Positions 25,597 to 37,275 of a stretch of 64,000 bases of DNA are shown piece after piece. A program made the translations under genes and the position numbers. The notes below the pieces were generated by a model, which was not told the DNA's origin, searched no databases, and saw nothing but the letters and a program-made list of their open reading frames with translations. Source of the DNA: Penelope pileata (Eukaryota; Chordata; Aves; Galliformes; Cracidae); the NCBI GenBank assembly GCA_013396635.1, contig WBMW01003950.1, positions 1,961,308 to 2,025,307 on the forward strand, written 5' to 3'. Position 1 is the stretch's first letter. Each line of letters begins with the position of its first letter.

Positions 25597-27449
25597 GTAA
25601 GTATATTGAAAACTTTTAAAACTTCATATTATAAAGTTGCTTAACGATCACTGATGTCTTTAAATGTACTTCTGTGAAGCATGCAGAACAGCGTCTTGAG
25701 GCACAGAAGGATGTGGAGTCTTAGCATCTCATAGTAAAACTGAAGTGCATTTACTTTCCCAGGCCTCTTTTCTGTGAAATTTGTCATTTGAAATGTCTGG
25801 AGCTCATTCTCAGTCAGCAAAATCGACCGCTTTGGCTGGTAAAGTGGTTCTAAGTAAACTTACACTCTTTATCTGATCATTGACTAATGATGTCTTGCAT
25901 TTTCCTTCACATCACCTAATGCAGATGACTGCAGAGCAAACAGGAAATCTATGAGCTAGTTATGGACTTGAAAAAAATCCTATGATTTTTCAGAATAGGC
26001 TATGAAAATTTTGATGATTGTTTTGTAGCCAGCTTTTCTGTTTTGTCGCCATAACCCAGGGTGAAAATCTGTTGGTTATCAATTGATCTTTAAAATGTGT
26101 TGAGACAGCTGCAAATGTGAAACTGGGAAACTGGAGAGAGGCTTCTACTGAGACAGCAGCCATTGCTACTTTCCTGTTGTGAGAGATGGGACAGAAGATT
26201 TCTGGAAAAATCTTGCTAGGTGTCTGGCTGCCTGAATTGACTTGAAATGTCTCCTGACTTGAGCTTTGAGTAAAGAAAAGCTAACTCCAAACTATGGAGA
26301 TAATGCCTGTGGTTGTATCTAGAGTACTAGAAATCCTACTGAAATGTTGACTGGCATGTAATGCTGCTGAAATACCTCATGAATCCCTTTGTGGAATTCA
26401 AATTAGAAAATGTTAAAGTGAAGTTCGAGTTGGCAAAGACAGGAACTGACAATGTTCATATGTGCAAGACATGTTCATAACCATGTACAATATAGATAAA
26501 AAAGTTGTGACTACCAATAGCACTCCTTCAGTCTTGGTCATCAGAAACAAGCCTAGTAAACTATTTGAACTGAGAACTCTTTGAATGACAAAGTGTGAGT
26601 GCTCCACCAGTCTTTGCTGTAATTCAGGCTTCAGACATGATTGTGTGCTGGAACTAGTCCTTCATTTGTGTTAATCTGTATTGTAGTAAATTAATTAAGA
26701 ATAAGGATGTTGAGTGTTTCAGTTCTGTGTTAAGTTAGAAATTCTTTTTATTTTTTTTTATCCACCAACTATAGTTACACTGAACAGAGAACCTCATGAT
26801 AGTATGAACAATATTACGTATCTTTTTCATAAACTGCGGCAATAGTTATTTTACATGAGTTAAAGCTAACAGGTGAAGTATAATCAAATTACATTTGTTT
26901 TCAACAATAAATCATGGATAAATTTAAGGCAAATAGATACTTAACTAGCCAATAATTCTTCTCCTTATTGAAACACATTTTTGACTGTAGAGGTTGCAGA
27001 GTCTGTTCACTGTCTAGAAGATGTATGTGGCAAGAATAGATTTTCTAACAGTGGAGCAAAATTGTATTTTTCTCATTACATAAAACAGTAAGCATTCTGC
27101 TGTCTTTCAGATTAGATTAATACGTTTGAAATAGCTATAATTAGGCTATGCAGGGTTTTCCAAACCTATAAAATTTATGTTGCAGTCCTACTTAATCAGT
27201 TGATCTGTAGTTTGAATTAGCAAACTAGCCAGAAAAACTTTCAACTGATGCAAGTGTTGGAAAAAAATATTAAAAGTTTTTTAAAGGTTTAGAAATAAAT
27301 TGTGTGTCTACTGTTGGCGAAGCATAAAACTTCAAGGTTGTCTGTCTTCTCAGAAAAACAATCTGCTTGACCCTTCCAGTATGTTAAATTTGATCTCAAT
27401 AAGACATGATTAATAGGTGTGTATGATGTAATAAGTCACATTCTAGGGA

Positions 27450-27800
27450 GCCGTGATACAGGCTTTCAGTATCTAAAGGAGGCGTGTAAGAAAGAAGGAG
27501 ACAGACTCTTTAGTAGGGTCAGTGGTGATAGGACAAGGGGAAATGATTTCAAATTAAGAGGAGAGATTTGGACTGGATATAAGAAAAAAGCTTTTTTATG
27601 ACAAGGGTGGTGAAGCACTGGCACAGGTTGACCAGAGATGTGGTAGAAGCTCCGTCCCTGGAGACATTCAAGGTCAGGCTGGATGGGGCTCTGAGGAACC
27701 TGACCTAGCTGTAGGTGTCCCTGTACATTGCAGGGGAGTTGGACCAGATGGCCTTTAAAGGTCCCTTCCAACTCTAAGGATTCAGTGATTTCATGATCTC
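27450..27800 (+). mobile_element. CR1 LINE fragment (3' end, sense)
   Basis: It contains CR1 ORF2 C-terminal coding remnants (GATAGGACAAGGGGAAATGA, GGTGGTGAAGCACTGGCACA), then CCCTGGAGACATTCAAGGTC and the 3' region GGTCCCTTCCAACTCTAAGG, ending near TTTCATGAT. It is 5'-truncated and non-functional. The left boundary is approximate. Confidence 0.92.
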
Positions 27801-28237
27801 ATTCCACACACAGTTGTAATGCAAGTAAGGACTGCCAGTGTGAGAGCTGGGTTGAAGTCAAGACTGGTAGAAATGTGGCTGAAACTGCAGAAGTTCTAAA
27901 CTGACCAGTTAGTATTTTCATTACGTTGCATTCAGAATTTAGGGCAAATCCCTAAAGATTGGGTGCCAAGTTTCAACTGTAGGCTTTCTAATATAATTCC
28001 ATAAACCTGAATATCCAAAATTCTGCTGTTTGCTAGCAGTGAACAACGAGCTTGATTTGCTAGCAGTCCTGTGCAATTCTAGGTTTCTCTTATTCCAGCA
28101 AAGCTTAGGCAATCCTCATACCTTTGCCACCCTTTTTCTCTTTTGCCTCATTTTGGTCTTGGAGACGTCTCTCTGATGCTTCCCTAAAACAGGCACTCCA
28201 CTGAGGTGGACTGATATGGTTTCCTTGATCCCTGGAT

Positions 28238-29132
28238 GGTGCAGTTGATATGGCAGAAGGAAGGGGTGCCATCCAGAGGGCTCTGGACAAGCTTGAGAAG
28301 TGGGCCCATCTGCACCTAATGAGGTTCAACAAGGCCAAGCGCAAGGTGCTGCACTTGGATCACAGCAATCCCAGATATATGTACAGACTGGGAGAAAAAC
28401 TCCTTGAGAGCAGCCCTGCTGAGAAGGACTTCAGAATCCTGGTGGATGAAAAGCTAGACATGAGCCAGCAGCGTGCGTTTGCAGCCCAGAAGGCCAACAG
28501 TATCCCGGGCTGCATCGAAAGAGGGGTGTCCAGCAGGGAGAGGGAAGGGATTGTCCCCCTCTGCTCTACCTTCGTGAGGCCCCATCTAGAGTCCAGGTGT
28601 CCATCTGGTGTCCAGGTCTGGGGCCCCCAGCACAAGAATGATGTGGAGCTGTTGTAGCAAGACCAGAGGAGGGCTGTGAAGGTGATCAGAGGGCTGGAGC
28701 CCCTCTCCAGTGAGGGGAGGGTGAGGGAGCTGAGCTTGTTCAGCCTGGAGAAGAGAAGGCTCTGGGGAGACCTCATTGTGGCCTTGCAGTACTTGAGGGG
28801 AGCTTATAAACAGGGGGAGGACTGACTTTTTTATGAGAGCAGACAGTGATAGGACAAGGGGAATGGTTTTAAACTAAAAGAGGGGAAATACAGATTATAT
28901 GTTGGAGGGAATTTTTTCACTGAGAGAGTGGTGAGGTGCTGGAACAGGCTGCCCAGAAAAGCTGTAGATCCCTGTCCCTGGAGATGTTCAAGACCAGGCT
29001 GAATGGGGCCTTGGGCAGCCTGATCCAGTGAGTGATTTAGTGGCTGGCAACCCTGTCCACAGCAGGGAGATTGGAACTAGATGATCTTCGAGGTCCCTTC
29101 CAACCCAGGCCATTCTATGATTCTGTGATTCA
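28238..29132 (+). mobile_element. CR1 LINE fragment, longer sense copy with ORF2 C-terminus
   Basis: About 0.9 kb. A 135-codon open stretch (28250-28657) corresponds to the C-terminal part of the CR1 reverse-transcriptase protein, with recognisable IQRALDKLEKWAHLHLMRFN and IVPLCSTFVRPHLES. A TAG stop follows at ELL|TAG, and later frames are broken. The 3' tail GGCCATTCTATGATTCTGTG at about 29109-29128 is the usual CR1 terminus with its short repeated unit. Boundaries are good at the right edge and approximate at the left. Confidence 0.93.
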
Positions 29133-29336
29133 TAAGGAATGTATGCTACCTATTACTTGAAAGATGAAATGTTTCTATCACTGTGTAAATTAATGTCTCT
29201 GCAGACGAATGCTCATAGTAAATATTGCTAGCTGTCTTGAAATTCAACAGTTCTTGACCACAAAGCATGAACAGTCTTCATACGGAATCATCTTTCCGTT
29301 TTCAGAATAGAAATATTTTTACCATTAACTCCTTCA

Positions 29337-29475
29337 GATCCCTGGAGGTGTTCAACGCCAGGCTTGATGGGGCCTCGGGCAGCCTGATAAAGTGGAGGGT
29401 GTCCCTGCCCGCAGCAGGGAGTTGGAACTGGATGGTCTTTAAGGTCCCTTTCAACCCAAACTGTTCTATGATTCT
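29337..29475 (+). mobile_element. CR1 3'-end fragment (sense)
   Basis: About 140 bp, from ATCCCTGGAGGTGTTCAACG through GGTCCCTTTCAACCCAAACT to TTCTATGATTCT. It is a very short, relatively well preserved 3' stub, separated by about 200 bp from the previous CR1 and in the same orientation, but with its own 3' terminus, so it is a separate insertion. Confidence 0.9.
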
Positions 29476-29744
29476 TTCCACAGTTGTCTAGAAAACTATT
29501 GTGGGTATTACTACCATTATGTGCTATGAAAAGTTGTTTGATATGTTGTGCAGATAGAGTACAAGATGTAGCTTAGAACTTTATGCAGTCATTCAAGTAG
29601 CAGTTTAGTCTGAATATGAGTATCTATAAAAATGTCATTTTATAAGCTTAATGAAACTATGTGATTAATCTACATTTTGTAATCAATAGTATTGTTGTTG
29701 GTTATTCTTTCTTCAACTTTATTTTGCTCGTTCTATAATTCCAG

Positions 29745-29939
29745 AGGTGGTCATCCTTACCTGACAGGTCTTGCAGTAGCTGGTGGAGCATATTACCTGG
29801 GATTGGAAGGAGCCATCATAGGACCAATTCTACTTTGTATACTTGTGGTTGCCTCCAACATATATAGTGCCATGTTGGTTAGTCCAACAAATTCAGTGCC
29901 CACTCCATCACAAGCAGCGTATCCTTTACAGATTTATCG
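29745..29939 (+). CDS. TMEM245: TMEM245 internal exon (fifth of six)
   Basis: This exon is 195 nt and encodes residues 183-246 plus split codons for Gly182 and Arg247. It starts GGHPYLTGLAVAGGAYYLGL, followed by EGAIIGPILL (Gly208-Pro209) and CILVVASNIY. The glycine-rich span with a GxxxGP element near the end of the last membrane segment is characteristic of the C-terminal AI-2E-family region. After it, SPTNSVPTPSQAAYP begins a cytosolic-looking hydrophilic tail. The donor is CG|GTAAGC. Confidence 0.95.
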
Positions 29940-30940
29940 GTAAGCTTTAAATTTCTTACGTTATATATTACATTTTTAACCCGGATCAATGTAAACACAC
30001 ATAGGTGAAGAGAATGTATGCATGAGTTTGTGTATATTTGTGTATTGCGCCTACGCATGTACATGTGTATTGGAATATTCAGAGAGGATTCAGCTATCCT
30101 GTATTCTAGAAAAAAAAAATACTGTAAATACTGGAATTTATAAGCTTAAAGTGTTTGTTTAATGTCTCTCAGCTTCTTAAAGAAGGCCCTTTTAGAAAGT
30201 TCATTAATAATACCTTTGTATCGTATAATACATATGCTGTCTTTGTGCTAGAAGATAATTGAACATCCCTATTTCTCTATTTATAACTATTATTAATGGA
30301 TATGAAATAGTGTTTATGGGTCTGAATAAGAGACTCTGTCCGCAGACAGTGCACTTCGTGTGACTGTGCAGTACTGCAAAGTATGAATAAACAGACTTGA
30401 ATTAAAAAAATGAGATTGCTTTATATGCCGTTATTTCATTAAAAGTATGGTCTTGATTAATCTCTTTATTGAAGTTACCAAATGTGGAATATAGAAATGT
30501 ATTTTTAAACTGTACAGTTAAGGGATGGGATGAATAAATTCCTAATGGAATATTTAATTAGAGTTGGAAATCATAGTGTGAAATTATTAATGACAGTAGG
30601 CATTTTAATGTCTCTACTGTCTTGTTTAATTACATAGGTTAGCTCGTTATGCATATATCTTAGAGATTATATGCTTGTGAGCAATAATCCTGTGCTCCAT
30701 TCACATGAATAATGTTGTCATCTTTCATATGGGTAATTTAGGAAAAAAACACTAATGAACCTGTCTGTAGTCTCTGACTTGTAGAAGTTATTTTCCTAGA
30801 CTTTCTACACGTAGAGCTTCCTGCAGTACACACAAAAGTTTACATCTGTTTTTTTTCTGGTTTATTTGTAGACTACAAATTTGTAGAAACTAGATATTTG
30901 CAGGCACTCAGTGAATTTAAGTATTTTTGTTTTTTTCCAG
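29940..30940 (+). other. TMEM245: TMEM245 last intron, 1.0 kb
   Basis: This GT-AG intron ends in a strong polypyrimidine tract (GTTTTTTTCCAG). It is AT-rich, and nothing further was recognised. If its donor were not used, the frame would stop at the first codon (TAA at 29941), giving a protein shortened by 14 residues. Confidence 0.85.
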
Positions 30941-30986
30941 GTCACCTAGAGAGAGTCCCGAGGAGACAAAAATGGCTGCTGAGTGA
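30941..30986 (+). CDS. TMEM245: TMEM245 terminal coding exon and stop
   Basis: This exon completes Arg247 and adds 14 residues (SPRESPEETKMAAE) before TGA at 30984-30986. From memory, the human protein ends in a tail of the same length with several matching charged positions (Arg, Glu, Lys, acidic last residue), so the stop appears to be at the orthologous place. The stop codon lies inside the first unit of a 26-bp tandem duplication. The summed coding length of the six exons is 786 nt, divisible by three, which supports the model. Confidence 0.9.
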
Positions 30987-31033
30987 TGAAGGAGCTATGC
31001 TGCACCTAGTGATGAAGGAGCTATGCTGCACCT
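30982..31033. repeat. 26-bp tandem duplication over the stop codon
   Basis: Units 30982-31007 and 31008-31033 are identical, each starting AGTGATGAAGGAGCTATGCT. The first unit includes the TMEM245 stop codon; the second is wholly in the 3' UTR, so the protein is unaffected. Confidence 0.95.
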
Positions 31034-31897
31034 GATCAAGATGAGAGAACTCAAGATGAGTTCACAACAGCCATGGCCTCCTGTCCCTTTCTGGCTCTGC
31101 CCAGGGGCAGCTCACAGGGATGCATAGTTTGGGTGCTAGGAAACACCACTTCTCGAACATATGCTGGCCTTACATTATTGTGCACTTTGCCTCTTCAAGA
31201 GAGAATGTCTACTTCCCATGGCTTTGCATACTAGCACTCAGTTCCACAGCCACCTTTGTAGACTTTCCTTCTTCATAAAAAGAATGGCTAAGAGGACAGG
31301 TGTATCCACTGGAGTTGTTGTCTGCTGAAACGACTTACTTTGCTTTTATTTATTGGGTTATTTGTGTTACTAAATTGTAGTATCTTTAAAGAAAGCTAAG
31401 TCCAAAATATTTATTCTCTGTTCATCTGATAGCAATGGAGGTGCAAACCACTTATTGTTATATGAAGATTGAATACAATTGCTTGCTACTCCTCAAAGTA
31501 TTTCTTTAGACGCTTTGACCATCGTCTCTAACTCACAAGAACAATTAAATGTTGTCCTTTTATAAGCACTGAAATTTAATGTTGGTAAAGACGAGTGTTT
31601 CTAATATCTTCCTGAAATTAGTAGACATGAATTGTGAGATGTGAATTTTTCTCATACAGAAGTAGGAGGGCTTGTTTAAATGGTTTAAATCTTGCCCTTA
31701 ATTGCGGTGAAATCTGGTAGCGTTCTGCTGTCTGTTCACTGTCCCAGTGGAGACATAGTATCAACTAACTTTGATTAAAGGCCTTAAATATTTTCAGTCT
31801 GAGGTAATGTACAATTGTCACATCAACTTCCAATAACAGGAAGAGCTTGAATGGGATTGCTTGTCAAATGCTGTGACCAAGTTGCATTTACTTTTCA

Positions 31898-31903
31898 AAT
31901 AAA
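31898..31903 (+). promoter_or_regulatory. Candidate proximal poly(A) signal AATAAA
   Basis: A canonical AATAAA lies 0.9 kb after the stop codon, followed by an AT-rich tract and then T-rich runs and a TTTTGTTTTGTTTTG tract (about 31994-32008). It is plausible for a short 3' UTR isoform. Confidence 0.5.
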
Positions 31904-34900
31904 TATAATTTATATATATATATTTTATTTCAAAAGAGAAAGGGGAGAAACCATAGAATTTTTTTTCTTTTTTTTTTTTTCTTGGTTATTGGTTTTGTTT
32001 TGTTTTGTTCTTCTCCTTGTAAACCTCTGGCCAGATATCTTAATGATTTATGCAGAGTTTTTAAGTTCCTGAAATGATGTATTGCCTAGGGTCACAGAAA
32101 CAAACTACTTTAGTGTTTTTCTTTCATATGTAATTCTGCTTAAATTGCAGTTTTGCTGGCATTTAAGGCCTTTTGTATTGTTTGTTGAAATATTTTGACA
32201 CAATGGATCTTGATACCTTTGCAAAGACACTGTGGTTTTTTTGTTTGACATGTCTACAAATAGACTGAGGCCCTTGGTACAAGTAGCAGTTGCAAATGCT
32301 TAACCAAAGAACCACCTTTCAGTTTCTGGTAACTACCTTAATTTTTTTGAGTTTGACTGACAGGATTTATGCAGAGTACAGGCATGTCTTGCATTTATTG
32401 TTTGCCATAATGCAACTGTTGATACACAACATTATTCTCTAACTCAGCTGCTGCAATTTTACTGATGAAATTTTATGCCTAAATGTGTGCTGTTCTTGGA
32501 CTTGCAGTTGTGCAGGTATGTGTGTGAAGGACAGGCTCAGGATCGATTTAGTGGTTTAACTAGTGGATTAATGGTTCGTTGAAATATGGAAGCATCCTGT
32601 TTAATATTTTAAATTCTGAAAGACTTATGCATCAATTCCAGCTAACTGAACGGGAAGTATGTATTGCTTGAATTAAGTAACCACCCTGTGTTTTAATTTC
32701 CTTGGGTTTCTGGATCACTTAATCTTTAATAAGACACATTTTTGTAATTGTTGCTGGCTAAGGAGGACAATGACAACCTGAGGCTGCCCCTAAATATTCC
32801 TATAACATTCTAGCCAGTTTAAATGAGACCACTATGATGCTTGGGGAACTTTTTTGTTGTTGTTTTTATTGTTCAGAATTTTGCACTGAGATGTTTTCTT
32901 CACATTCTAGCTTCTTGTAGACAGTATTTAAAGATTACTAGCAAGAAACATGCACATTTAATGCATTTTCCGTTTTCTGTTACTCGTCTTTGCTCGCTGG
33001 TCAAGACATTTATATTGCCTACATTTTATATCTCAGTTATTTCTGAGACAATCTTTCGAAATCGTAAGGTACTCAATGTAGTACCTTAAAGAGCACCTTT
33101 AAAGAGTCATCATAAAGCATTCTTCTGCTTGCTTGTTTTTAAGTTTTCCTCTTCTCCCTCCCCCTTCATATGACTGCCTTAGATCAAAGAAGGTCAAGGT
33201 CTCTGCTTTGAAGATTAAAACTGTATTTCAGACAGTTATCTTCAATAATGGCAAGTAAGTGAAATACGCTGAGAATGTACCTTGCTGTGCTGAAATGTTC
33301 CTTTCCCAATTTAAAGAGAAAATGTTTTGAATGGAGAACTAAGTTCTCCTGTAGTCTGTTAGTTTGTCCTCCTTTGAAATGAGTCTTCATACTTGATTCT
33401 TCCTGGTTTAACATTCAGCAAGGACTCGTCAAGGAGAACTTTAGTAGTATAGTTTTTCTCAGGAAATGTAGCTTAAGGACTTTGTGGTACGTGTCATGTT
33501 GGTTAAGAAATAAGTTGTGTGGCTTGGTGGCACAGTAACGGTATGCTGCCAAAAAGAAAAGAAAAAGAACAAAACCTTCAATAACACCTTCTTAGGACTG
33601 AAATATTCATTGAATTCTGCCATGTTTAAAGGAGATAAATTTGTATTAAAAAGCATACCTTAGCAGCGATATTCTCTTTCGTTATGTTTGTAGGTATAGA
33701 AGTTGATGGTCTTTAGCTTTACTGTAAGCAGTCGTTCCAGGGACAGGTACTTGTATTTGGTACATTTAGTATTAAATTTAGAAGAAAAACAGTTTGGAGT
33801 TCAGAAGGGAATGCTTATAGTAGTAAACCTAGACCGTGTGGTGTCATGGTGTTGTAAAGTGCAATGATACTGTTTTTTATCATTCTCTTCTAGCAAATGA
33901 GGCTCATTGCACGTAAGTGTAGTGCCAAAGGGCTAGTGGTAATTGTTTTTTGCACAGAGCCCGCATTAGCCCTTTTCCTCTTTCCTGTACCTTGGCTGAA
34001 TGTTACTGTACTGCAGCAGCACTAGCAGAAGTGCATGTGTGCCCGTTTACAGCCCAGCTTGTTAGCTTCAGGTCACCGTGGATACTAACTTAATTGAACA
34101 CAACACAGCAGGTTGCAAAGGGTGAGAATCTAAGACAGTGACTTTCAGTACAGATGCACTGTGACCAGTTGCGAGCAGTAATGGCTTATTTTGAAGCACT
34201 GCTTTAAAAAGAACAACCCACAAACTTTTATATTATAGTCATACATACAATATACACTTTTCAGAAATTGTTGATACCCACATGTCTAATAATTGAGATA
34301 AGTCTGATTTTTGTATACACAGTAGCATACAAGTTGGGTTCAACTAAGATGCCTTGAGGCTTGTCTGGTTTCAGGGAATATATGGCTTTTCTTCAAGACT
34401 TTGGGGAGGAAGATGCATACTTTCATGTATTCCATCAGTGATTATTGGATTAGGAAATCCATAGTCTGTTTAATTGAATAAAAGAACTTTAAAAGCATTG
34501 TGAATGAAAAAGTGGATGCTGTTTCCAGTATTGAACATTGTGGGTATCAGTGTAACTTCTGAAATAGGTGTTTGGCTGTTAAATGTTTTTCAGAAAGCCT
34601 GGAAATACAAAACCCCAGTACCCCAGTAAAAACAGCAGCAGAACTAATAAATTACTAATCCCAAGAACTGGTGGCAGAATTCTGTACAGAGTGCTGCCTT
34701 TCCTGTGGACCCATGCCAACGATGGGAAAACACCATTATTCTGCTGAGACTGTGGCTTTGCATCTGTGGTAGAAGATGCTCCCACAACTGCCTTTATTCA
34801 GACGTTGTGTTTCTCTTATATTGGCTTAAGTTTCTCACTGCAAATAATGCTGTCTTCTTGGAAGACACCTCTGGAAATAGCTGCAGCCTTCTCCAGAAGG

Positions 34901-37238
34901 TGCTGAAAGCTGTTGGAGTTGGAGTTAGTATTCATTAGATTTCATAACGGAGGTGGTGTTCCAAAAGTGCAGCTCTTTGCCTTATAGTTTGCAATTTGAC
35001 ATGAAAAGATTGGCTTCCCAATTAGATAAACTTAATTGAGTCCTGGCATCTCTTAACCACATGAATAGATCATGTTTATGAATTCCATCCTGGTTTGCAT
35101 TTCAAAGGGTTTATTACTATTTCTAATACTTCTTGGTGAAACGTGCTTTGGGAAATCAATTCACTTCTTATTTCTAATTGTACACTACCACAAAACTAAA
35201 TTTGCCTGATAACAAACCTTATGGAGGCTTGATTGTTAAGCTGTTGCTGTTTATCTGTCATTTTTAGTAAAATCCTTTAATGCTTTATGATAAAAATCTC
35301 CAGAATTGCTTTAAAGTGATAAAATTGGAAGTTTTAAAAAAATTGTAGTGTGAAAAATGAACTTGATATTTTGAAACCAGGAGCAATGCCAGAAGCATTG
35401 AGCACATTCAGGGATTCCACATGGGCTTTATAAATGTGTATATTGATATGTACCATTATACAAATATGAACAGTGTCTCTCGTGTTCAGACTTCAATTGA
35501 AAATTTGTCCTATCTTTTTTTTTATTCTATCTGAGAACAAAATAGTGCCTGTATATAGTGAAAACAAGCACCGTTTTCTAGAATTAGTGTTTATTTCAAG
35601 AAAGTTTGAGAGGAGCCAAGCAGCTACTGGTGGGGTGGCTAGTACTGTCTTGCTGCAGTGCGTAACAAATTGGGAAAGACTGTTCTTCCATCTGGCAAGC
35701 CATTGCTAAGAGATTAGTGGCCCTGGGAGTATTTGCACACATCTACTAAAGAGCTGCCAAAATTAACAGGTCACGAAATACGTTTTCAGATCCCCGGATT
35801 CTTAACCTCTCCCACACCTCACTTTGAATCTGGTTTAGTGTACAGGAGTGTTGCTTCGTGCTGCTTTGGGGTAGGTTCCCCTGAAGGGCATGCTTTGCGT
35901 GTCTGTACATGCCCAATTCAGAAGGGAATTGCTAATTGGCAAGTAAGTGCATCCTTATTGTGCTCTGCATATGGATGGGCTCGGACAAACATAATTGATG
36001 TTCTATTGAATTAGAGATTGTTTTTTGAATATAGTGTTATACAGCAATTCCAGAGCTAGGTTTGAGGCAGAAGCAGGGCATGTTTGCTTGGAGCAGGATG
36101 CATTTGCAAGCTAGTAAATGCAGCTTGAATGCTCTAGCATCCACATCTATACCTGGAAGATCTTCAGCATGATGATTGTAGAATAAAAACACTGATTTAT
36201 TTTCCTGGCCTCACTTTTTCCCTCTTGACTTTGAATGAGGACTGGAAATCAGAGTAACTTCTCATGGTATTGTTGTGGATTAAATGTAAGAGGCAACATA
36301 AAGCTAAAAAGTAGCCACAGAACAGAACTGCGTTAAGTTTTAGAAATGTCATCCAGACTATACTTTTGGAAAAGCATAATCCAAATTTTTGGCCTCCTTT
36401 CTGCCAGTCTTAGCCACAAACTGAAGCTTTATCAAGAAGTATCAAAACAATAACCAGCTTTATATTGTTTGTAACTTACTGGCTGGGTAGATCTGTTTTC
36501 AGTTCCCAGTGTCATCACTGAAGCATGCTGCAAGCATACAAGTTGTTCGGATTGTTACCTTTAAAACTGAAGTCTGTGCTTCAGTGATGGCTGAAAATAA
36601 GCTTTCTTTACTAATATTGGGTGTTTACCTATACACATGTTAACTAGTGTGTGGTGTTTTGATGTTTTGGTCAGAAGACTAGCGAAGTTGTGTGGTTTTT
36701 TTTTTTTTTGTTTGTTTGTTTTTCACCTTTGGTAAATTTCACCATACCAAATCCAAAGAAACTTTTGACATTGTGTGCAAAGACTGGCTAGATCCTACTG
36801 AAATCTAGAAGCACATCCTGTTGTGTTACAGAGCACAGGTTGTTCTAATGTGTGCATTTCTAACCAGAACTTGCGGGGATTTGGAGCAATAACTTCTGTC
36901 TGTTGACTCGGACTTGTCTGTGAATGTCCGTGTGGTGCGTCTTCAGAGTGGAACTATGTTTGAGACTGATGTTAGCGTAATTGGTTTTGGTACGGTACCT
37001 GTTTTCGCGTGTGTAATACTGACACTAAAACCCCTATGTCCGTTTGTGGCAGAACAGAGAATGTCAGTTGAGATTGAGAAGCGCTCGTGTAGGCTGCAGA
37101 GGTATTTAATTAATTTTGTTCGTACGCACCAGTCCTCTTCGTAACAAAGTTTTTTTGTAGCAGGTGTAAGAAGCTTTTAACTTAAATTGTATTCACACTG
37201 CAGTCCTTTGTAATCACAAAATGTTTAATATATTTTGA

Positions 37239-37255
37239 AATAAAATGCTAATAAA
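37239..37255 (+). promoter_or_regulatory. Candidate distal poly(A) signals (paired AATAAA)
   Basis: Two AATAAA hexamers at 37239-37244 and 37250-37255 are 11 bp apart, followed within 60 bp by TG/GGTTTG-containing sequence. They are the best candidate for the end of the long TMEM245 mRNA. Confidence 0.55.
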
Positions 37256-37275
37256 GAAAACTGAATTACGGGGCC

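Larger units (their letters stand above)
25597..29744 (+). other. TMEM245: TMEM245 intron, 4.1 kb, rich in sense CR1
   Basis: This is a GT-AG intron with acceptor CTATAATTCCAG. It holds three CR1 pieces in the sense orientation (about 27450-27800, 28238-29132 and 29337-29475), roughly a third of its length. The remainder is AT-rich unique sequence without recognised genes. Confidence 0.88.
30987..37275 (+). other. TMEM245: TMEM245 3' UTR (probable full extent)
   Basis: This repeat-free stretch of about 6.3 kb follows the stop codon. It contains several AATAAA signals: 31898 (short form, about 0.9 kb UTR) and a close pair at 37239 and 37250 (long form). I infer the distal end from the paired signals and the absence of transposons across the whole interval, which is unusual next to the repeat-dense flanks. 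A GTGCAAT match to the miR-32/92 seed is at 33859. Cleavage position and actual use of each site are not shown by sequence alone. Confidence 0.55.

Noticed and set aside
28250..28657. 135-codon frame as a host gene
   Set aside because: It is the C-terminal remnant of CR1 reverse transcriptase ORF2, ending in a premature stop inside a truncated LINE.
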